Positions 26,290 to 34,629 of a stretch of DNA of 64,000 nt are shown here, one piece after another. The DNA comes from Brachybacterium sp. YJGR34 (GTDB taxonomy: Bacteria > Actinomycetota > Actinomycetes > Actinomycetales > Dermabacteraceae): contig NZ_PNFB01000006.1 in assembly GCF_003347015.1 (NCBI RefSeq), positions 1 to 64,000 of the forward strand, read 5' to 3'. The number at the start of each line of letters is the position of its first letter. Position 1 is the stretch's first letter. The translations under genes were made by a program, and so were the position numbers. Below the pieces are notes generated by a model, which was not told the DNA's origin, searched no databases, and was given only the letters and a program-made list of their open reading frames with translations.

Positions 26290-26303
26290 ACTGCTAGGCT
26301 GAA

Positions 26304-26323
26304 CCTTCTCATCGATGTGAAGG
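26304..26323. promoter_or_regulatory. MerR-type operator palindrome
   Basis: CCTTCTCATCGATGTGAAGG is a 20-bp palindrome with one mismatched pair, centred between the divergent MFS and merR starts. Its length and position fit the operator of the adjacent MerR regulator, which normally lies between -35 and -10. Confidence 0.65.
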
Positions 26324-26352
26324 CAAATGGTTCAGAAGGAGTCGCCGCTCAC

Positions 26353-26715
26353 ATGCGCATCTCGGAGGTCACGGACGGCACCGGCATCCCGGCGCGGCTG
26401 CTGCGCTACTACGAAGAGCAAGAGCTCCTGGTGCCCGCGCGCAACGGCTCGGGGTACCGCGAGTACAGCGACCAGGATGTCGAGGTCGCCCGACGCATCC
26501 GCCAGTTGCTGGACGCCGGCCTCAGCACCGCGACGATCCGCACCGTGCTGCCGTGCCTGGCGGACCGTGCCGGCCGTCTCGCTCCCATCTGTTCCGACAC
26601 CATCGAAGACCTCCGGCGCGAGCAGGCCCGGATCGAGGCGTCCATCGAAGCGCTCACCGCATCGCGCGATGCCATCAGCAGCGTCATCGACGCCGGACGC
26701 GTGGTCAACGCCTAA
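26353..26715 (+). CDS. MerR family transcriptional regulator
   Basis: The 120-residue product has the MerR winged helix at the N-terminus: MRISEVTDGTGIPARLLRYYEEQELL, then NGSGYREYSDQDVEVARRIRQLLDAGLSTATIRTVLPC, followed by a dimerisation coiled coil (IEDLRREQARIEASIEAL). It has two cysteines (near residues 63 and 77), but their spacing does not match a known metal-binding MerR, so an organic inducer is likelier. The start ATG follows AGAAGGAG at 11 nt. It is divergent from the MFS/oxidoreductase operon and probably activates it and itself. Confidence 0.9.
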   Translation: MRISEVTDGTGIPARLLRYYEEQELLVPARNGSGYREYSDQDVEVARRIRQLLDAGLSTATIRTVLPCLADRAGRLAPICSDTIEDLRREQARIEASIEALTASRDAISSVIDAGRVVNA

Positions 26716-27023
26716 GAACCGCACCTGAGACCGCACGGTCGCCCGTTCTCCGCGGCGTTCGGCAAGGAGGCGACGCGGCCACGGGGCCCGCCACGCTAAT
26801 CGGGTCTCAGCGACGGTGTCTCGCACTCACCAGGCGTTCACGCGCTCGCGAGAAGCGCGTGGCGGCCGAGCGTTCCGACTGGGTCGGGAAGGTGTCCCTG
26901 CCGGTGCTAGGCAATCGGGGGTTCTGGCTGCCGGCCAGCGGTTTGAGCAGTGTGGATGCATGACCGGTTCACGTTCCTTGTGACCGGTCGGTTCCCCCGG
27001 ATTGCTCAAGGAGGCCACCTGCT
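26716..27023 (+). other. 308-bp intergenic leader of the MFS/monooxygenase operon
   Basis: No gene is supported here. TGCTAGGCAA (26905-26914), TCTGGCTGCC (26923-26932) and TGGATGCATGACCG (26953-26966) match the region before the MFS gene at 32897, where TGGATGGCATGACCG includes that gene's start codon. Here the ATG opens only a seven-codon frame. GACCGGTTCAC and GTGACCGGTC (26962-26989) form a hairpin just downstream. The real start, GTG 27024, has AAGGAGG. Confidence 0.6.
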
Positions 27024-28247
27024 GTGGCGACGACACTTCAGCCCACCACCGGCACAGACTCCCGACGCGGCGCTGCACCGCGGCGCAGGACGGCGCTCGC
27101 GCTGCTCGCGCTCAGTGTCGGTGGCTTCGGCATCGGGCTGACCGAGTTCGTCATTGCCGGACTGCTCACCGAGGTCGCCACGGACCTCGGTGTCAGCATC
27201 ACTGCGGCCGGCCATCTCGTGGGTGCTTACGCACTCGCCGTCGTCCCCGGCGCGCTCGTCATCACGCCGTTCCTGATGAAGCGGCCACCGAAGCACGCGC
27301 TGGTGCTCCTCATGGGGTTCTTCGTCGTCGGCAACGTGCTGTCGGCCTGGGCACCGAGTTACGAGCTCATGCTCGCCGGCCGGATCGTGGCCGCCCTGGC
27401 ACACGGCGGCTACTTCGGCATCGGCGCGGTGCTCGCCGCGTCCCTGGTGCCGAAGAGCAGGCAGGCATCCGCCGTCGCCGCGCTGTTCGCCGGTCTGACG
27501 ATCGCGAACGTGCTCGGCGTGCCCGCGGGCGCGCTCGTGGGCCAGCAACTCGGCTGGCGCGCGGTGTTCTGGATCATCTCCGTCATCGGCGTGCTCGCCC
27601 TCGCCGGGATCGTCGCGCTCGTGCCGAGGACCCGGCCTGAAGAAGACCAGCTCCCGGTCGCGCAGCAGTTCCGTGTGCTCGGCCGTCCGCAGGTGCTCGT
27701 GTCGCTGCTGACGACCGCCATGGTCTTCGGCGGCATGTTCGGCGTCTTCACCTACATCGAGCCCCTGCTGCGCGAGGTCACCGGCTACTCGGCCGCGGCG
27801 ATCCCGTGGCTGCTGGTCCTCTTCGGGGCCGGCCTCTTCCTCGGCAACATCCTCGGCGGCAAGGCCGCGGATAGGAACGCCGACAACGCCGTGCTCGTGC
27901 TCTCGATCCTTCTGCCGGTCGTCATCCTCGTCCTCGGAGCGGTCTCCGGCATGCCGGTGCTCACGGCGCTCCTGCTGTTCCTGCTCGGCCTGATCGGCTT
28001 CGCCACCGTTCCGGGCCTGCAGGCACGGGTGATGCGTCACGCGGCCGGGGCCGCGACCCTGGCGTCGGCGACGAACATCGCCGCCTTCAACCTCGGCAAC
28101 ACGATTGGCGTCAGCCTCGCCGGCGCAGCGATCGCCGCCGGATACGGGCTGGTCAGCCCGACCGTCGTCGGCGCTGCTCTCACGGTCGTCGGGCTCGCGC
28201 TCATCGTTGCCGCACGCTTGTGGGCTCGGCGCTCTCCCTCTCTCTGA
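27024..28247 (+). CDS. MFS transporter (DHA1 family), first gene of six-gene operon
   Basis: The 407-residue product has 12 predicted helices. LALSVGGFGIGLTEFVIAGLLTEVA marks helix 1 of the AraJ/sugar-efflux-like DHA1 group; AVVPGALVITPFLMKRPPKHALVL carries motif A between helices 2 and 3. GTG 27024 has AAGGAGG 8 nt upstream. It heads a plus-strand series (SDR, esterase, unknown protein, luciferase-like monooxygenase, isochorismatase-like hydrolase) with gaps of 27 bp or less or direct overlaps, so it probably exports or imports a substrate or product of these enzymes. Its leader resembles that of the MFS gene at 32897. Confidence 0.88.
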   Translation: MATTLQPTTGTDSRRGAAPRRRTALALLALSVGGFGIGLTEFVIAGLLTEVATDLGVSITAAGHLVGAYALAVVPGALVITPFLMKRPPKHALVLLMGFFVVGNVLSAWAPSYELMLAGRIVAALAHGGYFGIGAVLAASLVPKSRQASAVAALFAGLTIANVLGVPAGALVGQQLGWRAVFWIISVIGVLALAGIVALVPRTRPEEDQLPVAQQFRVLGRPQVLVSLLTTAMVFGGMFGVFTYIEPLLREVTGYSAAAIPWLLVLFGAGLFLGNILGGKAADRNADNAVLVLSILLPVVILVLGAVSGMPVLTALLLFLLGLIGFATVPGLQARVMRHAAGAATLASATNIAAFNLGNTIGVSLAGAAIAAGYGLVSPTVVGAALTVVGLALIVAARLWARRSPSL

Positions 28248-28274
28248 ACTTGATTCCTCCAGGAAGGCTCTCTA

Positions 28275-29057
28275 ATGAATCTCGAACTCGACGGCAAGGT
28301 CGTCATCATCACCGGCGGTACCAGCGGCATCGGCCGCGCCACCGCTCACGAGCTCGCCGCGGAAAGAGCGCACGTTGTCGTGGTCGCCCGCAACGACCCG
28401 GCGCACGGAGTGCTGCCGGGCTCCGCGCACTTCATCGCCGCGGACCTGAGCGACCCGCAGTCCGCCGACCGACCGGTCTCCGAGACGCTCGAGCGGTACG
28501 GGCGCATCGACGGGTTGGTCAACAGCGCCGCCCTGTTCGACACGAGGGACTCCTTCTGCGACATCGGGGACGAGCTGTGGCGGGCGACGTTCGAGGTCAA
28601 CGTGCTCGCCCCGGCACGGCTCGCGCGCGCGGTCATCCCCGCCATGAAGGCCACCGGTGGCAGCATCGTTCACCTGGGCAGCGAGGCCGCACGGATGCCC
28701 GACCCGACGATGGCCGCCTACGCCTCGTCCAAGGCGGCGGTGCTGTCGCTGTCGAAGTCGCTGTCGATCGAGCTCGGCCCGGCGGGCATCCGCTCCAACG
28801 TCGTCTCGCCCGGCCCCACCCGGACCGCCTTGTTCGACGCGCCCGGCGGGTTCGCCGACCAGCTCGCCGAGCGCTTCGGCACCGACCCTGACACGGCGGT
28901 CGACCGTTTCATCCGTGAGGAGCGCCGCCTGCCCTCCGGCAGGATCGGCCGGCCCGAAGACGTCGCCGGGGTAATCACTTACCTGCTCTCGCCAAGGGCC
29001 GGGCAGGTGACCGGCGCGGAGTGGTCGGTCGACGGCGGCGCGCTGCGCCAGATCTGA
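28275..29057 (+). CDS. Short-chain dehydrogenase/reductase
   Basis: The 260-residue product is a classical SDR: cofactor motif TGGTSGIG (13-20), VVVVARND after strand 2, NSAALFD in place of the NAG motif, catalytic Ser in HLGSEAA and Y149-x-x-x-K153 (YASSK). The C-terminal [14 protein letters not shown] is the usual 3-oxoacyl-reductase-like end. Without a basic residue pair in the first motif, NADH or NADPH use is unclear. It likely oxidises or reduces an alcohol/ketone in the pathway of this operon; substrate unknown. ATG has AGGAAGG upstream. Confidence 0.92.
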   Translation: MNLELDGKVVIITGGTSGIGRATAHELAAERAHVVVVARNDPAHGVLPGSAHFIAADLSDPQSADRPVSETLERYGRIDGLVNSAALFDTRDSFCDIGDELWRATFEVNVLAPARLARAVIPAMKATGGSIVHLGSEAARMPDPTMAAYASSKAAVLSLSKSLSIELGPAGIRSNVVSPGPTRTALFDAPGGFADQLAERFGTDPDTAVDRFIREERRLPSGRIGRPEDVAGVITYLLSPRAGQVTGAEWSVDGGALRQI

Positions 29058-29066
29058 CCGGAAGCG

Positions 29067-29870
29067 ATGACCATGATCACCGCCCTCGAGACGACGCTCG
29101 GGAGCGCCGCCGCATCCGGCGGCGCACGGGTACCGCTCCTCGTCCACCGCCCACCCGAGCCGCAGGGCTGGATCGTCTGGGTGCACGGCGGCTCCTGGCA
29201 GCACGGATCCGCAGCGGCCTGGGCACCGATCACCTCAGCTCTCGCCGCACGCTCGGGATGGGCGGTCGTCTCAGTCGAGTACCGCCTCGCCCCCGAGCAC
29301 CGGTTCCCGGCCGCGGTGCTCGACGTGCTCGCAGGCCTCGACTGGGCTGAAGCCCGAGCTGGCGGGGTGCTTGTCGCTATCGGGGGCGACAGTGCCGGAG
29401 GGACCATCGCCGCCTCCGCCGCGCTCGCCCGACGCGACACCGGCGAGCGAGTACCGGTCCAGGTGCTGGCGTACCCGCCGCTCGATCCCGTCTGCGCCCG
29501 CCCCTCCTATCGCTGCGAGCCTGACGCGTTCCCGAACAAGAGCGACTTGCGGACGGCGTGGCGGCTCTGGCTCGACGGTCCCGGCGATCCGGCAATCCTG
29601 CCCACCCCGCTGGAGGCTCGGAACCTTGCGGGGCTGGCCCCGGTGTTCTTGATCGTCGGCGGCGACGACCCGGTGCGCGACGACGTGACCGCCTACGCCG
29701 ACCGCCTTCGCGACGACGGCGTGCCCACTGGCCTGCGGATGCTGCCCGGCGTCGAGCACGCCGACCTGCTCAGCCCTCGCAGTCGAGTCCTGCCAGCGGT
29801 GGCTGACGTCCTGTCCGAGCTGACCCTCGATGAGTCATCAATCGAAACTCCCGAAAGGAACCTCTCATGA
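29067..29870 (+). CDS. Alpha/beta hydrolase of the hormone-sensitive lipase family
   Basis: The 267-residue product has the HSL-family oxyanion motif HGG (40-42) and nucleophile elbow GDSAGG (about 108-113), with a likely acid Asp in FLIVGGDDPVRDD and His in VEHADLL. YRLAPEHRFPAA is another hallmark of this esterase group. It begins 9 bp after the SDR stop and overlaps the next gene by 4 bp (ATGA). Such enzymes hydrolyse short acyl esters; its role with the flavin-type monooxygenase, which can make esters from ketones, is consistent with a Baeyer-Villiger-like route, but that is inference. Confidence 0.9.
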   Translation: MTMITALETTLGSAAASGGARVPLLVHRPPEPQGWIVWVHGGSWQHGSAAAWAPITSALAARSGWAVVSVEYRLAPEHRFPAAVLDVLAGLDWAEARAGGVLVAIGGDSAGGTIAASAALARRDTGERVPVQVLAYPPLDPVCARPSYRCEPDAFPNKSDLRTAWRLWLDGPGDPAILPTPLEARNLAGLAPVFLIVGGDDPVRDDVTAYADRLRDDGVPTGLRMLPGVEHADLLSPRSRVLPAVADVLSELTLDESSIETPERNLS

Positions 29871-30385
29871 CCACCACACCTCCTGCACCGCTCGAGGCGC
29901 TGACCCGGCACTTCATCGACCTGCGCGACGGCAACCACTTCGGCCACGTCACCCGCACCGGCAAGGAGACCGCCTTCGCCGGGGCCGTCCAGCTGCTCGA
30001 CGCGCCGGCCCGGCAGGTGCTCGGCGAGTTCAACGAGCACCTCCTGGTCGGCACTGGCAGGATCGACGCCACCGGCCTGCACCGCGATCAGCGCGGCGGA
30101 CTCATCGCGTCCTGGCTGCTGGCCTGGCCCGAGCAGCGCGCCGCGAACCTCGCCCCGATCAGCCTCATCGCCACCTACGGAGCTGGGTTCCACCACCCGC
30201 ACCTGCGCGGCGCGACCATCGGCGAGTGGCCGCTCAACGTCGCAGCACCCGGGCATGCCTCTGAACTGGTGCCCGTGTTGCGCACGATTGCCGGTGCCGA
30301 CATCCACAACCTCGTGTTCCAGGTCGGCGGCGACTGGCGCATCATCCCCGCCCTCCACCCCGCAGATGAAAGGGCTTCGGCGTGA
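29867..30385 (+). CDS. Hypothetical protein in monooxygenase operon
   Basis: The 172-residue product has no family I can name. It begins APLEALTRHFIDLRDGNHFGHVTRTGKE and has an Ala/Leu-rich middle, GGLIASWLLAWPEQRAANL, then LIATYGAGFHHPHLRG and LVFQVGGDWRII. The overall length and C-terminal strand-rich region could be an NTF2/SnoaL-like fold, but this is uncertain. It overlaps both neighbours by 4 bp (ATGA before, GTGA after), so it is tightly tied to the esterase and the luciferase-like protein. Confidence 0.7.
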   Translation: MTTTPPAPLEALTRHFIDLRDGNHFGHVTRTGKETAFAGAVQLLDAPARQVLGEFNEHLLVGTGRIDATGLHRDQRGGLIASWLLAWPEQRAANLAPISLIATYGAGFHHPHLRGATIGEWPLNVAAPGHASELVPVLRTIAGADIHNLVFQVGGDWRIIPALHPADERASA

Positions 30386-31323
30386 GGCTATCGATCCTCG
30401 ACCAGGTCCCGATCACCGAGCACACGCCTGCCGACAAGGCCATCGAGAGCGGTCTGAGACTTGCAGTGGAGGCGGAAGAGCTCGGCTACCACCGCATCTG
30501 GTACGCCGAGCATCACCGCTCCGCCTCGTTCGCGAGCACCGCCCCCGAGATGATGACCGCCCTCGCCCTGGAACGAACGCAGCAGATCCGGATCGGGACG
30601 GGCGGCGTCCTGCTTCCGCTGTACCCGGCGGAGAAGGTCGCCGAGGTCATGGGCCTGCTTACCAGCGTGCACGGCGACAGGGTCGACTCCGGCGTGGGCC
30701 GCGCCGCGCTGGACGACCCCGCCTACGGCGAGAAGATCGCTGCGCTCGTCCGCACGCTCGGCACCCGGCACGACTCGGTACCGGGTGAACCGGCGGGACG
30801 GGTCTGGGTGCTCGGGGCCGGAGGGTCCGCCGCGCCCCTGGCCGGAGCCGTCGGCGCGGGGTACGCGCACGGGCACTTCTTCGTCCCCCGCGGCGGGGAA
30901 GCAGCGACGGCCGCCTATCGGACCAGGGCGGGGGAGCACGGCCACCGGCCGCACACCGTGCTCGCGGTGCGGGTCATCACCGCCGAGACCGCGCAGCGGG
31001 CGCAGGAACTGGCTGACGCGACGCTGCTGTGGCGGGCCCGCAAGGACCTCGGCCACGACGGCCCGATCTCGTCCGCCAAGACCGCGGCGAGGCACGAGTG
31101 GAGCGATCAGGAACGCACCCGCGCGAAGGCCCGTTCCCACGCGATCATCGCGGGAACACCCGATGACGTGCACCGCACACTTATGGATCTCGGTCGGGTT
31201 CACCGTGCCGACGAGATCATGATCAACACCCTTACCAGCGACCCTGCCGACCGGTACGACTCTTACCGACTCCTTGCCCAAGAGTTCGCGGGCCGCGCCG
31301 AGAGCACGAATGGAGAGAAATGA
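30382..31323 (+). CDS. Luciferase-like flavin-dependent monooxygenase (MsnO8-like)
   Basis: The 313-residue product is an LLM-class oxidoreductase with a TIM-barrel fold that uses reduced FMN/F420 and oxygen. It has LSILDQVPI at the N-terminus, EELGYHRIWYAEHHRSASFAST, TGGVLLPLYPAEKVAEVMGLL and the VGRAALDDPAYGEKI region, close to the MsnO8 subgroup. No linked flavin reductase gene is visible, so the reductant must come from elsewhere. The GTG start overlaps the previous stop; the stop overlaps the next ATG. Confidence 0.88.
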   Translation: MRLSILDQVPITEHTPADKAIESGLRLAVEAEELGYHRIWYAEHHRSASFASTAPEMMTALALERTQQIRIGTGGVLLPLYPAEKVAEVMGLLTSVHGDRVDSGVGRAALDDPAYGEKIAALVRTLGTRHDSVPGEPAGRVWVLGAGGSAAPLAGAVGAGYAHGHFFVPRGGEAATAAYRTRAGEHGHRPHTVLAVRVITAETAQRAQELADATLLWRARKDLGHDGPISSAKTAARHEWSDQERTRAKARSHAIIAGTPDDVHRTLMDLGRVHRADEIMINTLTSDPADRYDSYRLLAQEFAGRAESTNGEK

Positions 31324-31877
31324 AACTGTTCCGACGCCCGGCCCTGATCGTCATCGACGTGCAGCGTGGCTTCGCCGACCCGGACTACTGGGGGCCACGG
31401 AACAACGCCGGATGCGAGAGCAACATCGCTCGACTGCTCGCATTCTGGCGACTCAACGCGTGGCCCGTCGTCTTCGTGCGACACGACTCCACGAATAGAC
31501 AGTCACCGCTCGCAGTGGGGACGCCAGGGAACGAGTTCAAGGACGTCATCACAGGGGAACCGGATCTGCTGGTCAGCAAGAGCGTGAACTCGAGCTTCCA
31601 CGGCTCTCCCGACTTGCACGACTGGCTGCGTGGAGAAGCCATCGGACAGGTCGTCATCTGCGGGATCACGACGAACCACTGCTGCGAGACGACAGCCCGG
31701 GTGGCCGGAAACCTCGGTTACGACACGTCCTTCGTCATCGATGCGACGCACACCTTCGACCGCCCGGCACCGGACGGATCGATGTTCTCCGCCGACACCA
31801 TCGCCGCGATGACCGCTGCCAATCTGGATGGTGAGTTCGCCACCGTGGTTTCCACCGAGGACGTGGTCGGACGCTGA
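31320..31877 (+). CDS. Isochorismatase-like cysteine hydrolase
   Basis: The 185-residue product has the cysteine hydrolase catalytic triad: Asp13 in LIVIDVQRGF, Lys87 in VSKSVNSSF and Cys121 in GITTNHCCETT with the usual cis-peptide. Members hydrolyse isochorismate, nicotinamide, carbamoyl or related amides/esters; this sequence does not say which. It closes the six-gene operon, translationally coupled to the monooxygenase by a 4-bp overlap. The XRE gene ends 31 bp further on, convergent. Confidence 0.92.
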   Translation: MKLFRRPALIVIDVQRGFADPDYWGPRNNAGCESNIARLLAFWRLNAWPVVFVRHDSTNRQSPLAVGTPGNEFKDVITGEPDLLVSKSVNSSFHGSPDLHDWLRGEAIGQVVICGITTNHCCETTARVAGNLGYDTSFVIDATHTFDRPAPDGSMFSADTIAAMTAANLDGEFATVVSTEDVVGR

Positions 31878-31908
31878 TTGCCCCTCGCGACGGTCGTTCT
31901 TTCGCCGG

Positions 31909-32778
31909 TCAGGACGCCGAGGTGAGCAGCCGCAGCGCTGCGAAGGAGGCGCTGCCGGGCTCGGCGGTGTGGGTGAGGATGCGCTGCCCGTTGCCTTCGG
32001 GCAGGTGCAGCACCTCGTATCCGAGCTCGAGTTCCCCGACTTCGGGGTGACGGAACCTCTTCGCCCCGCTGGTGCAGAGCCGGACGTCGTGGCCGGCCCA
32101 GAGACGGGCGAACTCGGGACTGTTCATGCTCAGCTCTCCGACGAGCTCGGCCAGGCGCAGGTCGTCGGCGAACTGCGCCGCGACGTACCGCAGGGACGCG
32201 ACCGCAAGCGCCGCTTCGTCGGCCCAGTCGACGTAGAGGTCGCGGGTGTGCTCGTCGAGGAACAGCAGCTTCATCTGGTTCGGACGATCCTCCACCCACG
32301 AGGGCGCGTCGTAGTCGAGATGCCCGGCGAGCAGGAGGTGACCGGCGCGATTCCAGGCGAGGATGTCGTTGAACCGGCCCAGCAGCACCGCGGGCACGTC
32401 GCCCATCGAGTGCAGCAGCTGCTCCGCACCGGGCTTGGCCACCTCCGGCTTCGACGCCTGCGGCCGCTTCATCGGGGCGGGGCGCGCCAGTGCGTACAGA
32501 TGAGCGCGCTCGTCGTCGTCGAGCTGCAGGGCGCGCGCGAGAGCATCGATGATCGCGTCGGACGCGTTCTGCGACTGGCCCTGCTCGAGCCGGGTCAAGT
32601 ACGTCACCGACACCCCGGCCAACTGTGCCAATTCCTCACGACGGAGGCCGGGCACCCGCCGGCGGCCGTAGCTGTTGACGCCGGCCTCGTCCGGGGTGAT
32701 GCGGTCGCGGCGCGAGCGCAAGAACTCGCCCAGCTCGGTGACTGGGCCATCGGTGTCGAGGGACTGTGGAACGGCCAT
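31909..32778 (-). CDS. XRE-family regulator with MmyB-like ligand domain
   Basis: The 289-residue product has an N-terminal helix-turn-helix, VPGLRREELAQLAGVSVTYLTRLEQGQ (about 40-68), and the MmyB-like C-terminal domain: DILAWNRAGHLL, VEDRPNQMKLLFLDEHTRDLYVDW, LVGELSMNSPEFARLWAGHDV and the final HTAEPGSASFAALRLL. The class often regulates a divergent transporter or reductase in actinobacteria. Start is ATG 32778 or 32787 (adds MDG). It is divergent from the MFS gene at 32897 and convergent with the monooxygenase operon, and both operons share a leader element, so it may control both. Confidence 0.9.
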   Translation of the reverse strand: MAVPQSLDTDGPVTELGEFLRSRRDRITPDEAGVNSYGRRRVPGLRREELAQLAGVSVTYLTRLEQGQSQNASDAIIDALARALQLDDDERAHLYALARPAPMKRPQASKPEVAKPGAEQLLHSMGDVPAVLLGRFNDILAWNRAGHLLLAGHLDYDAPSWVEDRPNQMKLLFLDEHTRDLYVDWADEAALAVASLRYVAAQFADDLRLAELVGELSMNSPEFARLWAGHDVRLCTSGAKRFRHPEVGELELGYEVLHLPEGNGQRILTHTAEPGSASFAALRLLTSAS

Positions 32779-32825
32779 GCCATCCATTGTCTCGTACCCG
32801 GCCAGACGGAGCCTGACCCTGTCAG

Positions 32826-32868
32826 TGCTAGGCAACCGCAGACCCCGCAAGCTGGGGATCTGGCTGCC
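32826..32868 (+). promoter_or_regulatory. Leader element shared with the 26.9-kb region
   Basis: TGCTAGGCAA (32826-32835) and TCTGGCTGCC (32859-32868) lie upstream of the MFS start and recur at 26905-26932 with 15 fewer bases between them. TGCTAGGCA resembles an extended -10, and CTGACCCTGTCAG (32813-32825) just before it is a short palindrome. The adjacent XRE protein is the obvious binder. Confidence 0.5.
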
Positions 32869-32896
32869 CGCTCCGCGGCGGCCGAGGCTGGATGGC

Positions 32897-34360
32897 ATGA
32901 CCGAAATCGACACATCACCGCCCCCATCAGCCACGACCGCGCCTCCACGCGCCGATCGCTTCACCACCGCTCAGAAGATCGCGATGGCCGTCCTGCTCAC
33001 GGCGAACTTCACCCTCGCGGTGGACTTCTCGATCCTCAACGTCGCCCTGCCGCACATTGGCAGCGAGCTCGGATTCGCCACCTCCGCCCTGCAGTGGATC
33101 GTGACGTCCTTCGCGCTGTGCGCGGCCGGCTTCACCCTGTTCTTCGGCCGCGTGGCCGACCTGTTCGGCCGCAAGCGCCTGTTCATGATCGGCATCGTCC
33201 TGCTCGGCGTCTCCTCCCTGGCAGGCGGCCTCGCCACCGAGCCGGCCCTGCTGCTCACCGCTCGCGTGGGTCAGGGCATCGCGACCGCAATGGTCACCCC
33301 CGCCGCCCTGTCGCTGATGACCACCATGTTCCCCGAAGGACCGGCACGCTCCCGCGCGCTCGGCCTCAACGGAGCCCTCATGGCCGCCGGCTTCACATCC
33401 GGAGCCGTCCTCGGCGGACTGCTCACCGGCGCAGTGTCCTGGCGATGGGCGTTCTTCATCAACGTCGTCGTCGCCCTCGCCGTCATCGTCATCGCCCCGT
33501 TCGTGCTGCGCGAACCGGCCCGCGGACCCCGGCCCAAGCTCGACGTGCCCGGGGCCATCACCATCACCATCGCGCTCGTCGCCCTCGTGTTCGGCATCGA
33601 CACCGCCGGCCACAACGGCTGGACCCACCCCGGAACCTGGGGCCCGATCCTCGCCGCGCTGATCCTGTTCGCGGTCTTCTTCAAGATCGAGAGCCGCGTC
33701 GCCGAGCCCCTCGTCGCACCGGGCCTGCTCAAGCGCCGCAACATCGGCTGGGGGAACACCGCCGGCGTGCTGGCCTTCGGCACGTTCACCTCACTGGTGT
33801 TCCTCCTGACCCTCTACCTGCAGCAGATCCTCGGCTACTCCGCCATCGCCGCCGGGCTGGCCCTCGGCGTGCTCGGCATCGGCACCGTCCTCGGCGGACT
33901 CGTCGCACCGAAGGTCATCGGCAGGACCAGCGCCAAGACCGCCATCGTCGCCGGACTGGTCGTCCAGGCCGCCGCGACGGCACCGCTCGCGTTCGCCGGA
34001 GACAGCCGCGACTGGCTGATCCCGCTGCTGGCCCTCACCTTCATCGGCGGGGTCGCGAACCTCGTCGCGATCGTCGGCTACGTCGTCGCCTCCACCTCCG
34101 GTGTCCCCGCTGACCAGCAGGGCCTGGCGACCGGGCTGGTGACGATGAGCCAACAGGTCGGCATCGCGCTCGGCACCCCTGTCATGTCGGCCCTCGCGAC
34201 CGGCGTCGTCGCCGCCACTCTGCTCCCGGGCCTGCAGTTCGCCATCGGCGTCAACGCCGCCATCGCTATTGCAGCGGCCGTCCTCCTCGCGATCTTCCTC
34301 CGCCTGCCCAAGGCTGCGGCACCGGTCGCGGCTGCGGAACCGACTGGAGCCGCTGCCTGA
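32897..34360 (+). CDS. MFS drug-resistance transporter (DHA2, 14 helices)
   Basis: The 487-residue product has the DHA2 pattern: DFSILNVALPHIGSELGF after helix 1 (motif D1), GRVADLFGRKRLFMIG (motif A), LTARVGQGIATAMVTPAALSL (motif B) and AALMAAGFTSGAVLGGLL-type motif C in helix 5, with about 14 helices in total. It likely exports amphiphilic compounds using proton motive force. ATG 32897 follows GAGGCTGGATGGC. Expression is probably controlled by the divergent XRE/MmyB-like gene 118 bp away. A 13-bp inverted repeat follows its stop. Confidence 0.92.
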   Translation: MTEIDTSPPPSATTAPPRADRFTTAQKIAMAVLLTANFTLAVDFSILNVALPHIGSELGFATSALQWIVTSFALCAAGFTLFFGRVADLFGRKRLFMIGIVLLGVSSLAGGLATEPALLLTARVGQGIATAMVTPAALSLMTTMFPEGPARSRALGLNGALMAAGFTSGAVLGGLLTGAVSWRWAFFINVVVALAVIVIAPFVLREPARGPRPKLDVPGAITITIALVALVFGIDTAGHNGWTHPGTWGPILAALILFAVFFKIESRVAEPLVAPGLLKRRNIGWGNTAGVLAFGTFTSLVFLLTLYLQQILGYSAIAAGLALGVLGIGTVLGGLVAPKVIGRTSAKTAIVAGLVVQAAATAPLAFAGDSRDWLIPLLALTFIGGVANLVAIVGYVVASTSGVPADQQGLATGLVTMSQQVGIALGTPVMSALATGVVAATLLPGLQFAIGVNAAIAIAAAVLLAIFLRLPKAAAPVAAAEPTGAAA

Positions 34361-34374
34361 CAGAGGCTATCCAC

Positions 34375-34429
34375 GGTGAGCGCCCTGAGAGCCATGACCG
34401 ACCTGTCGCTGGTTCGCAGGGCGCTCACC
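34375..34429 (+). terminator. Inverted repeat after MFS gene
   Basis: GGTGAGCGCCCTG and CAGGGCGCTCACC are perfect 13-bp arms separated by 29 nt, beginning 14 bp after the MFS stop. The large loop and lack of U tract make a terminator likely but not certain. Confidence 0.5.
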
Positions 34430-34629
34430 CGCCTCCGCGGAGATTGTGATGCAAGGGCGAACCGACGGTCGGGTCGCGGAGATCACCGCCATGACGGACG
34501 CTGCGAAAGGCTCATGATCCGGTCGGGCGGGTGAAGATCGACCGCCTGCCTCCCTGAGTGAGGCGGGATCGCCGCCGTCACGACGTCGCTGTATGAACCT
34601 GTACACGCGCCGCCGCCGATACTTGGATC

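Noticed and set aside
26292-26299. TGCTAGGC near the MerR operator as a third copy of the shared MFS leader
   Set aside because: The other two blocks of the leader are absent; only the short TGCTAGGC matches.
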